Origin: Vanilla planifolia | Lineage: Eukaryota; Streptophyta; Magnoliopsida; Asparagales; Orchidaceae | Length of the DNA stretch: 64,000 bases | Direction: 5' to 3' | Assembly (NCBI GenBank): GCA_023846275.1 | Contig: CM043872.1 | Span: 28,820,670-28,884,669, forward strand | In this document: piece by piece, positions 48,191 to 62,058 of the stretch | How the letters are laid out: the number at the start of each line of letters is the position of its first letter | How positions within the stretch are numbered: the stretch's first letter is position 1 | Notes under the pieces: generated by a model | What the model was told of the DNA's origin: nothing | Seen by the model: only the letters and a program-made list of their open reading frames with translations | Database searches by the model: none | Program-made: the position numbers and the translations under genes

Positions 48191-48384
48191 TGATCGAAAT
48201 TGTTTCTTCTGCCCAGTTATGTTAATGATATACCGTGTGAGAAAGAGAGACAGAGAGAAGATAAAGAGAAAGACAGACAGAGAGAAGAGAGAAGAGAGAA
48301 GAGAGAGAGAGAGAGATGCAGAGAAGAGAGAGTGAGAAAGAGGGAGCACTGTTTCGACGCAGGAGTTGTTCGCGCTTATTTATA
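48191..48384 (-). promoter_or_regulatory. TATA box and CT-rich 5' leader of the gene starting at 48190
   Basis: The minus strand carries CTATAAATAAGCGCG (TATA core at 48377-48384). About 30 bp downstream is AACAGTGCTCCCTC, then a long CT microsatellite-like tract (48237-48345; GA on the plus strand). Pyrimidine-rich leaders of this kind are common in highly expressed plant genes. Confidence 0.7.
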
Positions 48385-48429
48385 GGCTCCTGTGGGACCG
48401 ATGATAGCAGTGAGATAAAAAAGTATTGG

Positions 48430-51400
48430 TTATTTTTCTCATATTTTTTAAACAATATTATTAAAATTTATACTTCCATCTTTTAAAAATCGTTTTTAAA
48501 TATTACTCAAATTTAGATGAAATGTGAATATTAATTATTTTGGTACTATAACATATAAAAATTAATTAATTAATATTTAGTTAAAAACAAAAATACTAAC
48601 CAAAGACATCTTTAAAAAAAAGTCAAAATATTGTTTGATGAATTTTACATAAAATAATATTAAATACTATACTATTAAAATAAATACCTGACAAGATAAA
48701 TCGCATCATGTTGTGAATTACTAGATAGCACCATATGTAAATATGAAATAGGAATTAATTATGTTTTAAGTTTAAAGAATTATTTAAAAAAATAAAAACA
48801 ACTTATATGAAAAAAAAATATATATTGTATAAATAATTTAAAAATTAAACATACGAAAGATTAAAGATTAGCCTAAATATTATTTTACAAGTGAGACTAA
48901 AAAATCATATTATTTAACAAATATGTCAATGACTTTCAATTCATATGACATTAGACATTAGTCTTGTTCTTCAAAACAAAACAAAAAAAAAAGTGAAATT
49001 TCAAATTTAAGCCAAGCATCCAACTTCTTTTATAAAGAAATACTTTTAAAATATATTTGAATGACATGCAATTTCGTCTTAAACAACAGAAAAATTGAAC
49101 AAAAAACTATTCAATACTAATCAAAAGCATAGAATATGCATAGCATATGAAATATTATTGTTCACATAAACCACATATACATAACAATAAAATTAATAAT
49201 AATTTTTTAATGTATGGTAATAAAAAAAATTGAGTACTTATACATTATACTTAATTCTACATGCAAATCCCATAAGCAATCACGAAAATTTCAAAGAGGA
49301 ATTACTACTTATACAATACAACTATAATGCATGTATCACCATTCACCTAAACACAACAAACTTAACAATATAAAATCACAAAATAATATAAAAAATAACT
49401 ATATGAATTAAATAGTAGCTAGGAGATTATTCAATGCTTGTAAAGTATAATGGTAGCATACACATAATTTTTTAATAAGAATTATAAACATAGCAATATA
49501 AAATCTCAAATTTTATATAAATAATCATTACAAGATTCACACTTAATATTTGTGTACTTGTTTATAATGCACATCTAATCTCATATGTAAAAATTTTAAA
49601 CACAATAAATTTAAACATAGATAATTTAAAGAGCAAATAAAATTTTATTTGAAAAAATTATAACTAGTAATGAATAAATTATAAATTTGAATTCAAATTA
49701 GATCAATATACACGTACACATCAATAGTAAATATTGGAATTGTATCACAAAATGCGACTATCTAAAAATTGGGGGCATATAAACATTATCAATTTGAATT
49801 CATATTAAAATAAACATACAAAATAACATTAATTAATTAAAGTATAATTTGTGCATCAAAATATTCTGTAATAATTGAAGATATAAGACATGAAATAGTA
49901 TGGAAGAATAATAATAAGTTATTTAGTATCTATATTGATAATTTAAGTATTGTATGAATTTGATTAGTATTATTCTCAACAAATTAATAAGAAATGATCC
50001 AATTGTTTTCAATAGGTCTAGATAAAGATAAAAAATTGCAAGTGGTTGATTTGGTAAAACTTAGTTGTTATTAATATTTCACCTAAGCCTTATTCCTTAT
50101 TGACAATCAAGGGAGAACTTTTTTTTCTGATAAAAACTCATATTCAAAGTTTCATAAAAAATTCCTTTGATTTCTCCATTGCTCAAGATCTTTAGTTTTC
50201 ATATTATTTGTAATAGTATGTTATATTGTTTATATAATTTTATTCATTTCAAATAAGTTTATTTTGTTGAAGTTCTATCCTTTAAAGTCGAAGAACTATG
50301 AATTTTTAAAGAATAGATATTGACTAATGATGAAATTGATGGTGAAAGAATAGAACGCTCCAAAATAGTAAGAATAGGAATAATTTTTGTAATTTTAGGC
50401 TTGGATTTATATGCTTAAAATAACTACTAACAGTAAGCAACAAACGTAGAAAAGTGAAATCTATAACACAAACACAAACACAAACATATTCAAATTCATA
50501 AATTTACAAAAATAAGAAAATAGGTTGAACTAAAATTAAATATCTAAGATAATCATCAAGGAAAGATGCAAAAATGATGTAATGAAAGTTTCAAATGCTG
50601 AATTAAAGCATTTCCCAAGGAATAGGTTTAAATTTTCTTAACGATCAAAATAAAGCATAATGTGCATCACAATTTTGGAAGAAACAAAGCAACAACAAAA
50701 CTGTTTCAACCTAAAATATGATCTAAAATGAAAGTTTTTGTTGATTGAATAAAGGATTTTCATAATTTTATCTTAATGCAAACACGGTTTGTTGCTAAGT
50801 ACACTATGATGACAAGCTTGCATATTTTGAATTATAGTAGTTTAATTTTGACTTAACATTCAGAGTTTACAAAAATGCCTAAATATAAAACTTGCAGCAA
50901 ATTTAAATGAAGTTACAATCTACCAATTTTTATAAAGTTTGGCTTTTGTTTTGTTGAGCTTTTCCATTAAGTACGAAGATCTATCAATTTTTAAGCTCTT
51001 CCAATGGTTTTGAAATCTTTTTAAAACTCTCATATATGCCCAAACCAACAAATGCAATGAATAAAAAAATTCTCAGCTGATATCGAGAACAACAGTTCTG
51101 AAAAATTTTCCGACCTTTGAAAGCTGTTTCTAAGCAAACTCATAATCCAAAACAGCAAAATAAAATGGAAGCTCTAAACACCAAACTCTTCAGATCTCTC
51201 AAATGATAAATCAGACCTTGAACACCTTCAATATCACCAATAACATCTGTACGATGCTTTGCTTGTCAAAGCATTACTTAAAACTTCAAGGCAACAATAG
51301 AGGAAAAACCCATGTTCAAGGGTGGAGCAAAGCTTCATAATTTTTCACTAGCTTCTTTTAAGATTGGATAAAATCAATAGATGTAGAGGGGAAAGAATGA

Positions 51401-53420
51401 GATTGACAGACTTCAATGAAATTTTGGTTGAGAAGACTATAAGCTATTTGGTGCAATAGACCTACCACCTGGGGTAATTTGATATAATCACCTTGTGCGT
51501 TTGGAGTTACCCAGTTGATATAAACCAGTTGCCCAAGTATAAACTTAGTTTTGAACTAATTATCCTGCACACTTGTTGATCACTTGATGTAATTTATGTC
51601 AAAATACAAGCCATAAAATTATAAAAAAAATACACAAAGCAATTTGTGATCTATCACAATATTTTTCAAGATATCATCCAGAGATGAAAAATATTATAAA
51701 TATAAAAAAATTAATAATAAATACTAACAAGTTGCACATCAATGATCATTGTAAAAAAATGGCACATTGACGAATGATATTAATCTTAAAACATAAAGGA
51801 AAATAATGGAGTAATTATGTTTTGTTTGAATAAAATGATTGCTAATTGAATGGTATCCACAATTCTGATTCACGTTGTTTTTTTAAGATGAATTTACGAA
51901 GAAACTAAACAATATAGCAAAGTAACCTATAAATTATTTTTTCAATAATCTCTGCCGTTATTTATGGAAATCTTTGCAAAAAAATTGTATTATCTCAAGT
52001 TTATGAATATAGTGTTCGAAATAAAATAGAACAAAATATTAAATTATTTAATAAAATGAGATCAAATTCTTTATGCTTCCAATGAAAGTTTGCAAGCTAA
52101 AAAAATCATACCTTCTCTACTTTTTTCGTTTTGTTAATTTGGGTAAAAATTAAGAAAATTAAAATATTTTTTACCACATTTTTATTCTTAATATTTTGTT
52201 GTAATTATTTTAACAAAAAAATTTATTTGGAGAATTGACTCATAAATTTTCATTCAACATCCTAAAGTGCATCAAAGATTTTGAATAAAAAGGAATGATT
52301 TTCATAGGAATATATATATATATATATATGAGTGTGTGTATCCACAGAAATTTATTATATCAATTTTTGTGCTAAGATAAAATCTAATTTTTCACATTTT
52401 TGGTGGTAAGCAAACAAATTAGTTAAATAAAAAATTGCTATTTGTTTTTTTGCATTTTTTTTAATTTTCCTCCTCAAGTCCTTCAAATTTCAATTTTTTA
52501 CCACCATTTTTCTAAGTTTGCTTCAAATAAAAAATAAACTAAAGTTTATGGCATCTCTCGCAGAAAGTGCTTTTGTAGTTTCAAAACAAGCTTGTCACCT
52601 TTTTTTTTTTTTTTTTTTTTGTAGTTTCACAAATCTGTGTAGCAAAACCTAAATTTTTTCCACCGCATTCTGTCACGATATCAGTAAAACTGAACAAAAA
52701 TTAGAACTTAACATTCAAGGTGGAAAAAAAAAATATTTACAGAAAAAATAAGGCCATACCATCACTTGAATACCGCCGCTAAGCAATTGCACCACATGAA
52801 AACCATGCTGGTCTATCAAGAACCATTTAGAAATGACTTGACAGCATGCTTTACATATAAATAGAGAAGACTTTGCATTAGAAAACAACGTAAATTCAAA
52901 CAGTAAATACCTATTAAAAAAGAACGATAACACTTTGAACTTAATATGATGCAACGATAACACAACTTTAGTTAAAACAATTCCAAACAGCCATAAAAGA
53001 CAATTTCAGAAATAGGAGGAAAAAAGTTTGTACATGAGATATCATTTTTTAATTATAATTGCTCTTTTAAAGGGAACTACAGATCAAAAGCCATTAAGAA
53101 CGATGCCCTCTTGGGTATAGTACACAAATTGAAAGAACGGCCATGTCTACTGTGCAGTAATTCAACTTCGCAGTACAGTTTGCAACCCTTTCAACAATAC
53201 TACTAAGGATAAAATATCGTGTATAAAGGTTACATAAATATTTTGCAAATCGCCTGGACCAACATTGTCTTGAAAACAAGCATTCCATTTTTCTTGGATT
53301 GCTTGGAAAACTCCTTTTTGCTCCAGCTTTTTCCACCTTTAATAGTCCAGCAAACATCACACTAAGCATTTCAACGCACTTGTGCAAAATCAAGCATCTG
53401 AGAGCCCCAACACTAACACA
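48430..53420. other. AT-rich intergenic DNA, no gene seen
   Basis: Five kilobases, extremely AT-rich between 48.4 and 50.0 kb. A slightly richer patch near 51.45-51.58 kb has CACCTTGTGCGTTTGG-like phrases that I cannot assign. A (TA)n run is at about 52311-52329 and a 20-base T run at about 52601-52620. The right end, from about 53.0 kb, should include the 3' UTR of the RRC1 gene. Confidence 0.55.
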
Positions 53421-53423
53421 CGT

Positions 53424-56400
53424 TCATTTTCCCTTCCTGCGCCGATCTCTGGCCTTCTCGCTGCCATCCCGCTCATCCCTTTCCCTGCTTCCACTCTTCT
53501 CTCTCTCTCTTTGCTTGCTCTCGGGATCATGTAACCTATCCTTTTCCCTAAGTCTGTCTCGGTCCCTTTCTGCTTCCTCCCTTTCTCTGGTGGATGGTTT
53601 CTTTGTAGGACTGCGGCTGTGGCTCTTGCTACGGTGGCGCTTCCTTGAGGAATCATGGCCATCGTCTTGCTTCTCCTTCCTCTCAGACGTTTTCTCTGCA
53701 ATTTCAACTAAATCTGTGATTACAATCTGATTTTAAGAAGATTTACACCGTTTAATAAAAGTGAAAACAAGAAGATTGTACTAAACTAATAACCAATAAA
53801 GAAATATTTGATCACATGGCTTCAACTAAGTTAAATTTCATATCAAAGCTTACACAAGATAAAGCAGAACTGACAGTTCCAGAAGTCAATAATTCAACCA
53901 CAAAACCTTAATTAACACACTGGCCAAACTTGCATACCAAAGATCTTTCGACTCTTTGGTGGAACCTGAGCTTACATGAGTTTTTTTCAATGATTGCCCT
54001 TTGAACTAGGAGATTATGTTTGCAATAATGTATGCATTTTATGGTGATCCGATCGCTTTATTTTTGCTTTGTTCTGTCAAAGTTTCCTCTAGCAACTTGA
54101 GCTAGTTGTTTTTTTATATTTACGTTTGTGCTATTCTATAATTTCCACTGATATTGTAATTAATATTTTGAAAAAAAAAAAAAACATGATGCCTTCAATA
54201 TCTCCATCAAGCTCTGAAAACCTCAACATAATTGTATTCTTCAAGACGGTGGTTGTAGGAAAGGTTGGTAAGAAGGATAATCCATTATACAGGGCCATCT
54301 CCATTACCCAACATCCATAGAATTGCAATATAAAGCAATCATTTCTCCACAATTACTTTGCAACAAGATAATTGAAGCCACCTAGCAGAAAGTTGATTTA
54401 AATGTGAAGTCATTAGGTTAAACTTAATGCTAGAATCCAATAAAAGACACAGTTCATCATGCAGACCAACTTGTAAATTGATGCATCATTTACTGACACG
54501 GTAAATTAATATGCATAAAATGTCAGATTAATTCAAGTTTCATGTGAAAAATATCATAAAATAGATAATAAAAGGTGGAAGAATTGAACTGGCTTACGAG
54601 ATACTTGTCTGTTCAAACCCTCTGATGAATCTTGTAAACCATAGTCAGATTGAAGCCTTCTACGGTAACTTGCAACCTTCCTCTCTATGTCCTCCGAGCT
54701 TCGGAGGCCCCTTTCTTCAAGAGATTCACGATATTCCATTACAGCAACCTCTAACCGACGCAATTTCTGCCTATAAAATAAACCAGCCACCATTATTCTA
54801 CCATAAAATACAGATAACCTACCACACAAAACGAGAATATCACCTGTACTCCTCACTCATGCTGATATCAGGGTGAGAGAAAACATCAGCATCGGTAGCC
54901 ACTTCTGCATCTGCCCTTTCAGGACCAACATTTTCACTTCCAGATGATGAGTAACCTAAGCCTAAACCATGAGAATCTTTCTTGTCTTCTCCGTCACTAC
55001 CATCATCATCATCGCGGCTCCATTTGGAAGCAGGCAAAATAGGATCAGCCCTCCCCTTTTTGCTTAGGTTTGCCCTCGACTCACTCAGCGAAGCAGTACG
55101 AATTGGATCAGAAACTGTAGTAAAATCCTCTTCTTTTGACAGAACAGTCCCTTGGCCATGCCGATTCCATTTAGCAGAGTTCAAAGTCTCTGCAACAAGA
55201 TCAGCATCCCTACTTTGCACATTGCTAGCATTCCATCCATCATCGTCTCTAGGATATCTATTAAAATGGCTCTGCCCATATCTTAACTCATCGTCTCGTT
55301 CATAGCTTCTCTGCTTTTCTGCTTCCTCCAGATAAAGCAACCTAGCAACCATCATCTCCCTACCACCAACTAATGAGATACCATTATGCCTGCAGCGCCT
55401 TTCAAGTTCCGCAAGAGGAAGGCCCAACAGCTCCTTCATGGCTGCACTCCTTCCCATCGCTAATGCAGCATCCTGATTAAGTTTCCCTCCTTCAGAGATA
55501 TCATCAGCACTAGCTTTATTTTCAATTTCAGGCACATCACCACAGATAGAATGGAAAGGAATGACACCAGAGTTCCCTGAACGGAGAAATGTAGCACGAA
55601 GTCCATTCACATATGCATCAGAAAAGAGAAACCAATCTGCCCATACTTGAAGGACCTTCAAAACTCGTTCCTGTAGCAATAAAATATTTAAATGCATGCA
55701 CAAGAACTGAAAATTTGGTCATAGAAACAACTTTAAACAACTAGATAACCTTCAGGGCCTCAGCTGTGATTCTTCCTGTAACACTACGGTACAAGTCATT
55801 GAAGCTTTCCATTATATCAGGTAAGGTTGTTTCAAACTTTGTACGATATGCAGAAGCATTTTTCACGGGTACACTACTGTTGTGAAGAATGTCCGAAACT
55901 AGCATAAGCCTAGCGACCTTGGTAGGAATTGGCGTTTCCTTGAGTGTCAAAGATTCAGTAAGAACTTCAACTATCTGCAACAAGAAGTAAGTGAAAATAT
56001 AAAACTTCATGAAACACTTAACAACATATAATTGCCTTCTTTAGATTATGAAGTATTTAAGGAATGAACAAAACATGGTTGATACAATGTGAAAAGAGGA
56101 TACAAGAAACCACACAATTGTCTACACTAAATTTGGGAGGCGTGTCTACGTGGGTGTGAAGGGGTTGGAACTGAAAGTTAGGACGAGATGATTAACTCTA
56201 AATCCATGGAAATAAACCAAAAGATAAATTACCTCCCCTGCTGCATCTGCATTATCTAGAGCAAAACCCATGGCTTCTTTTATAAGACCCCTTTCCAAGG
56301 TTAATGCCCTCAACATATCCTCAAATTCATCCCTCTGTGGATCTGTCAAAGACCGCTCCACTTCGATACGCTAGAGGGACACCAAGATGGTTTGATAAGT

Positions 56401-59400
56401 ACATTTCCTTGTAGCAAAACTAAAATTAAAGTTTTTGTACATGATCTCCTTCCTTGAATACTAGTGGTTCGTATAAATGAGGAAAGAGTAGCTTACCCTG
56501 CTTCTACCTGCTGCATATGTTGAAGAAGAGTCCTTCTCATGCTCTGGGCTGCGTGGTGTTGGCAATGAAGGAGGAACCCATCTACGTAACCAAGAACATC
56601 ACAACATTCTTACTTGTTATGTCATTTCCTAAATCTCTGGCAGCAGCTAAATTTTTTGTTTTTTGGAAGCAATTTTGTGGATTATGGCTGAATTTCAAAA
56701 ACACAGTTCTTTTTTTTCATGCTGATTTTAGGAATAAAGTTTTTTTTTCCTCATGCAGATCCCAGTAGACAATGTTTTCTTCATGTGGATCTCAGGAACA
56801 AAGCTCATGCAGTCAAGAAAACATCCTAACAAGAAACTATAATGTTACAGTGCAATGGCGAATGTTACGTGATGCCAGTTGTGCAGGTTATCTGCACAAA
56901 GTATACCATTGTTGCTATTTTGGAAAGGTCATGCTTCAGAGAAATTATGGCTGTGTGAATGATATCTAGTTACCTGCCACTTCCAGTAATCATTATGAAG
57001 GGTTCTGTCCGCCACCTTTGTAGGGTGTCACCCTGCATTATGCAAAAACTTAATAATATTAGTTCTCCCAGAAAAAAGAGAACAGAATATGATTGCAAAA
57101 TGCTTCCATGCTATCTGGGGATACATACCATTAAGAATTTTTGTTAACAAGTTTACATGTCAACCAGTTTTTTCCATTTTAACTAGTGCACTGGAGTTTC
57201 AAATTTCTCAGCAACTTAATAATCTCTCAAAAACACGAAAGTTCTCGAAACTCCCACAGTTGAAAATAAAGGTTGAACAGGTATAAAGGAATCAAACATC
57301 CTCTAACTTTATTCATTTATTGATAGGCGATCAACCTCTGATCATGGGTAAATTAACAGTAGCTGACATGGTCGGTAATTTATGTCAAAGCTAAGAAAAA
57401 AACTATGTGCACTATTCCTCTTCAATTTTCCTACAAATCAGCACTGTACAGCCCACCTTAGTGCAGGTATTCATCACAAATAAGTAAAAGGCAATTATAC
57501 TAGGTTATTGCAACGAATAGACCAAGAACCTTCAGCACATCATCATACCTGGGCAAAGGAATAGAGTCTCCACACATAATAAGTATGTTCTTTGGATCCA
57601 AGCTCAAACAAGAAGTTGAACAGAGGATTCCCACGACCCCTCTCCATTATTGCTTGTTCAAAAGCACATCCTCCATCTAGAACATACAAAGCCATTGTAT
57701 CAATCACGTGATGCAGGTGCTTATCATCCGGAGGAACGACCAATATATCAGGAACATTTGGCGTTAGAACCTGTGGCAATGAGTAATAATTATCAATTCA
57801 ATTTAGCAATTTCAATTATTTTGAATTCTTTTTATCTGTGCTCCAACAACATTCATTTCTATTTTGAAATATATTCCTTTTTATTTCTGGAGTACTAGAA
57901 CTTTCAAATTAATTGTATAAGGATGTTGACTTATTGCTTTCTTTTCACATTCTCATTAAGTTTATCTCTCTTTTATAAGTTGTTCCTTTTCACTCATTTA
58001 AATTTACTGCAACAATACTACGGTTCAACATATTGGAATTGACAAACAATAGTCCTGTAGAAACGGCACGAGAAGCTAAAATCTGCATTCTTTTTCTGCC
58101 TCTCTTGATTCTTAATTCCATAAGTGGTGCACGAAGAAATCAGTAGACTTTCTGGGTCCAAGCAACATAATTTATTTCAATGCTCAAGCAGTTACATAGC
58201 TATGCAGTGACAGAAAAGAAACGATTGAGTTTTAAGAAAATTCTTTTTGTCAAATATGAACAAGATATTTCATGAGGCAATGTCAACTGCAAAAGTTTTC
58301 ACAAAAAATATACAAATTATTAACATTTGTCATACTGATATAGTGCATTCCTAATCCATACAAATTCCCTCAAAAGCTCCACAAGAAATCCAAAACTGAA
58401 CACTTAGTAAAAAAATTAAAATAAAAAAAAAAAAAAACCAAGAACTTAACAATAACATCTAAAACAATTAAAGCTAACACAGCATATTGAAATTGACTAA
58501 AAGTATAGAGTTCTGCCTCCCTTAATTCTCAATTCCATAAGTGGTACACAAAAAAAATAGTTGATTTATTTCAATGCCCAAGAAGTTACACAGTTATGCA
58601 GTGAGAAAGAGGAAAGGAACGATTGAGTTTTAAGCAAATTCTTATTGTCCAATATGAACAAGATATTTCATGGCACAGTGTCAACTGTAAATTTCTTCAC
58701 AAAAAATATACAAATTATTAAGATTTGTAATACTAATGCCAGCTCGAACAGAGGACGACGAGTTGGGGGGTATAGCAAATTCCTAACCCATACAAATTCC
58801 CCCAAAAGCTCAATAAGAAATCCAAAACTGAATGCTCACCCGAAAAAAAACTTCATCCAACAATAACATTAACAAAGGAGCATGGAAAAGTGATAAATAT
58901 CCACCAATACACTTTCTTTGGTGGAGGAGACATCACACAAGTTGTGAAGGCCATGATTTGGAATGTAAAGACTAGTTAGTAGAAAGCATAGATAATATTA
59001 GGGAGACTTCAACTTCCTTAATTGCAAGATTAGCAACTCAAAGAAGTGAATTCCTTGTTTAAAGAATGGGTATACAATCAAGGATAAGTCTTGATCAAGG
59101 TGTAAGTTGCAACAAAGAGACCCTTAAGGAACCTAAGAACAACAACATTGTCATACATTCTAACACTTATTTAACTATGAAAAAAGAAGATATATAGAAC
59201 AAATCGGCCAATCCTAAAATTTTAGAGATGAAAATTATATTAGAAATATATTATATTACATTCCCTTGGAATTAAGAAGGTATAGAAGCCAGGTATGATT
59301 CATAAAAAATTTCTTATTTTTCTATCAAAGATTCTTGATCCATTTTAGGACATAGGTTAAAGATAGATTTGTTCAACTTCAAGAGCACTTGAGATTATAA

Positions 59401-61041
59401 CAAGGAGATTTTCTTAGTCCAGGCTGTCATCTAAGCTATTGTTTCTAACAATCAAGAGCTGGTCTTATCTAAGTTAAGTCTAGTATAGATTATTTGTAGA
59501 GCTTACACGTTTCTCTACTCCATATTATCTTCCTTATCATTAACTATTCGAATTCATTCTTTCATAAGATGAAAATCTAGCAAACATAAACAAGAAGGTT
59601 CAAGATTTAGGCATTCTTGATCCAGGAATTTGTGGCACAACTCTAACAGTGTAGGATTAAAAATTCTTTGTGGTTATTATTTCCTTTCCAAAACAAGTTC
59701 ATCCGTCCCTCAACTTTTGCCAGAGCTGAGTCTTTCTCTTAAAGGGGTTGAAAGTGAAGAAAAGGATAAAATGGAGATAATATTAAAACAAAAAAAGGAC
59801 ATTCTGATTTTGTCTACTCCTTGCCCATTGTACATCAACTTTCCATCATCAATGATTGTGAGCATAAATTGCATTCAAAATATGGATAAGAATTTACCTC
59901 AAAGATTGAGGAATGCTTGATAACCGGATATGATTTGAGTTATAATCATTTTAATTAAGCAAATAAACAGGCTAAGCAGTTGGCTTGGGCTTAATTTTAA
60001 TTAGATTTCAAGTCATGATTGGAATAAATCAATCTGTCCAAAATCAAAACCAATATCTTTCATAGTTTGATTCCTCTAGCATATAGCTTGCATTTATGAT
60101 CTTCTATGATTGTAACTTGTATTTAGCTTAGGACTAGAACATTTAATGAAGTTAAGACAATTTTCTCTTTTAATTATTAAATTTAAAATTTTACATGTGA
60201 CTATTGATAATAACAATCAATCTTAAATCAATAGCCTTCAAGCTATAAGCTAATAATCAGTACCATAGACCTTAACAAGCCAATCCCAAGCTGACTGGGT
60301 TCTGAAGCAAAACATTACCACCGTTAGTTCAAAATATATCAGCATAAAAACCTTAATAATTAACAAAAAAAATAGAAAAGTTTCAACGATCAATATGCTC
60401 AAGAAATTCTTGGAACAACAAAATCGCATGGAAGATAAAATGCGATAAAGTTATCACAGAAGCAACCATACTACTTCCATGTAAAACTATATTTAAATGG
60501 CAATAATCAAGCCCAGGCATTTTAAATAAAATGAAAGAAAATATTAAGGACAGAAAAAAAAAAAAAAAGAATTGGCCAGCAATGTGTGACCATATTATGC
60601 CATAGTATCACATCGTCATCTACAAGGACAATTTCCTATAATAGACCATTAGAGGATTTTGATCTACTAATATGCAAAGGCAAACAAAAAACACAATGTC
60701 CTAAAATGCACCTCACAGCACAGAATATACTATTGCGTGCATAAATCAGCCTACCAACTCAGAATTTTGGCTTGTGACAGAAGAAACAGGTAAGCCATCT
60801 GGGCCAGACAATACAACGGTACCACCCTGTTAACAACAATTAAATTATCAGTATCAAAAGACATAAAATCAAACATCTCACCAAAATGATGGAAATTCTA
60901 TAGTTGAAACTTTGTATAATAGACCTACATCCTTGTTCCGGATCGCCATGTGCCCTGGTGGTGGAGCAGGAAGAGCCTGAGCTGGAAGAGCAACAGACTT
61001 TCCCCAACCAATTTTAAGCTCGTATTCATATATCACCACTC
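53424..61041 (-). CDS. RRC1: SR140/U2-SURP splicing factor RRC1, 3' ten exons (runs off the right edge)
   Basis: Minus-strand exons 60929-61041, 60755-60826, 57549-57770, 56974-57032, 56497-56581, 56233-56370, 55750-55974, 54844-55670, 54598-54770 and 53424-53695 join in one frame to 727 residues and a TGA. In order they encode the RRM end (YELKIGWGKSVALPAQALP), a SURP domain (LYVLDGGCAFEQAIMERG, NPLFNFLFELGS), a CID domain across exons 6-8 (EDMLRALTLERGLIKEAMGF, ARLMLVSDILHNSSVP, WADWFLFSDAYVNGLRATFL), a SAP-like segment (LLGLPLAELERRCRHNGISL), an acidic Ser-rich stretch, a cwf21 domain (LEERGLRSSEDIERKVASYR) and an RS-type tail rich in Arg, Glu and Ser. This is U2-snRNP-associated SR140; in Arabidopsis RRC1 acts in splicing and phytochrome B signalling. 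About 200 N-terminal residues, including most of the RRM, lie beyond 64000 or in exons I could not find. Confidence 0.93.
57771..60754. other. 3.0 kb intron of RRC1
   Basis: The intron lies between the exon ending at codons NSEL (60755) and the exon starting VLTPNVPDI (57770). It holds a 400 bp tandem duplication (separate entry). The remainder at 58.9-60.7 kb shows no recognisable element. Confidence 0.7.
58029..58842. repeat. Tandem duplication of about 400 bp inside an RRC1 intron
   Basis: Copy 1 (about 58029-58410) and copy 2 (about 58483-58842) share CATATTGAAATTGAC/CATATTGGAATTGAC, AATTCCATAAGTGGT, TTATTTCAATGC, GTTACA-AG-TATGCAGTGA, ACGATTGAGTTTTAAG, AATATGAACAAGATATTTCA, ACAAAAAATATACAAATTAT and AAATCCAAAACTGAA. 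Copy 2 alone contains a short GC-rich insert (about 58740-58775, with CAGAGGACGACGAGTTGG). Confidence 0.9.
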
Positions 61042-61925
61042 CTGCAAAACGAAAGTAGAAAAGCATCAATTGTTTTTTTATACGACAAAACATGTCAGCA
61101 CTTGCTCAAAAAACCATTCACTTGCTTTTCAACAAGTATTCAAGCATGATGCAATAGTTCATGGCCAATGACTTGAGTAGGTAAACACCCAGAGAACAAC
61201 AATTTACAAGGAAATGGTGAATTTAGTTCACCTTTAAGCACAAACGACAATTGTGAGCCAGTCATACGTCATAATCTGTTTGCGAGGGCGTTCTCGCCTC
61301 GAGTCCTCGTCAACAGACCTTTTTTAGAGTAGTGCAACGGAAGTCGTAGCGTAAAGATGACTAGGAGTAAATGAAGAATAATAAGTGTACTTTTTACCAC
61401 AAAAAAAGATAATTTTTCCAAAAAGATTTCTTTCAAAGGATTTCTTACTTTTACAATAAATTCTAATTCCCAAAACTTCTTCCAAACAATTCCTTTCTAG
61501 AAATTCTCTCAATGTTTCTGAATTCACTCTGAATACTTTTCTAGGCTACTTTCTAGTCCGTCTCTTTTTGAAAATTCCTCTAAAAAAGCTTTCAAAAAAC
61601 TCTTCTTCAAAAGTTTTATTTTGACTCAGTATTCTTACCCTTTTATATAGAATTTCAAATTAGAAAAAGACGAATTACCATTGGCTAAATTCTAAAATTT
61701 CGAAGTAACTGGCCCATTACCCGTGTGCCCAAAAATCCCATCGCATGTGTCTTCAGCCTGCCTAGCTGCACGAGCCCATGCGTCCAGCCTCGTCCACCCG
61801 GTCACGTGCTCTACACGTGCCTAGGCCAAAACTGCCCATACACAAAATCAACACACTGTGCCTGATTCAGGCATGTACGGCCGCGCTTGAAGTCATGGTG
61901 CCCAAAGTTGGGTGCTTGCTTTTGG

Positions 61926-62015
61926 CGTACGTCACCCAAAGTCTGGCGTGTGCCTTTGATGCACGTCACCCGAAGTCTGGCACTTTCCTTCGACAAATGT
62001 CACCCGAATTTGATG
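61926..62015. repeat. Short tandem repeats (about 36 bp) in the U3-like part of the LTR
   Basis: CGTACGTCACCCAAAGTCTG, CACGTCACCCGAAGTCTGGC and AATGTCACCCGAATTTGA follow one another at about 36 bp spacing, and a diverged unit (GCCCAAAGTTGGGTGCTTGC) comes just before. Confidence 0.7.
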
Positions 62016-62017
62016 TA

Positions 62018-62058
62018 AGGTTTTTTTTTGGGGGGGGGGGTGGGGGGGGGTGGGGGGT
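62018..62058. repeat. T-run followed by a 30-base G-rich run
   Basis: Nine T bases, then G10, T, G10, T, G6, visible directly. Four or more G-runs in a row could fold as a G-quadruplex on the plus strand. The run is C-rich on the strand transcribed into RRC1 pre-mRNA. Confidence 0.85.

Noticed and set aside
48023-48455. Several Leu/Ser or Arg/Glu-rich frames on both strands
   Set aside because: They are readings of the GA/CT microsatellite in a 5' leader, not proteins.
53299-53730. Plus-strand open frame of 143 codons, Ser/Leu-rich
   Set aside because: It is antisense to the RS-type tail of RRC1; the low-complexity reading comes from the Arg/Glu/Ser codons on the other strand.
54982-55305. 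Plus-strand open frame of 107 codons
   Set aside because: It is a shadow antisense to the large RRC1 exon (54844-55670), whose codon use and protein family match are clear.
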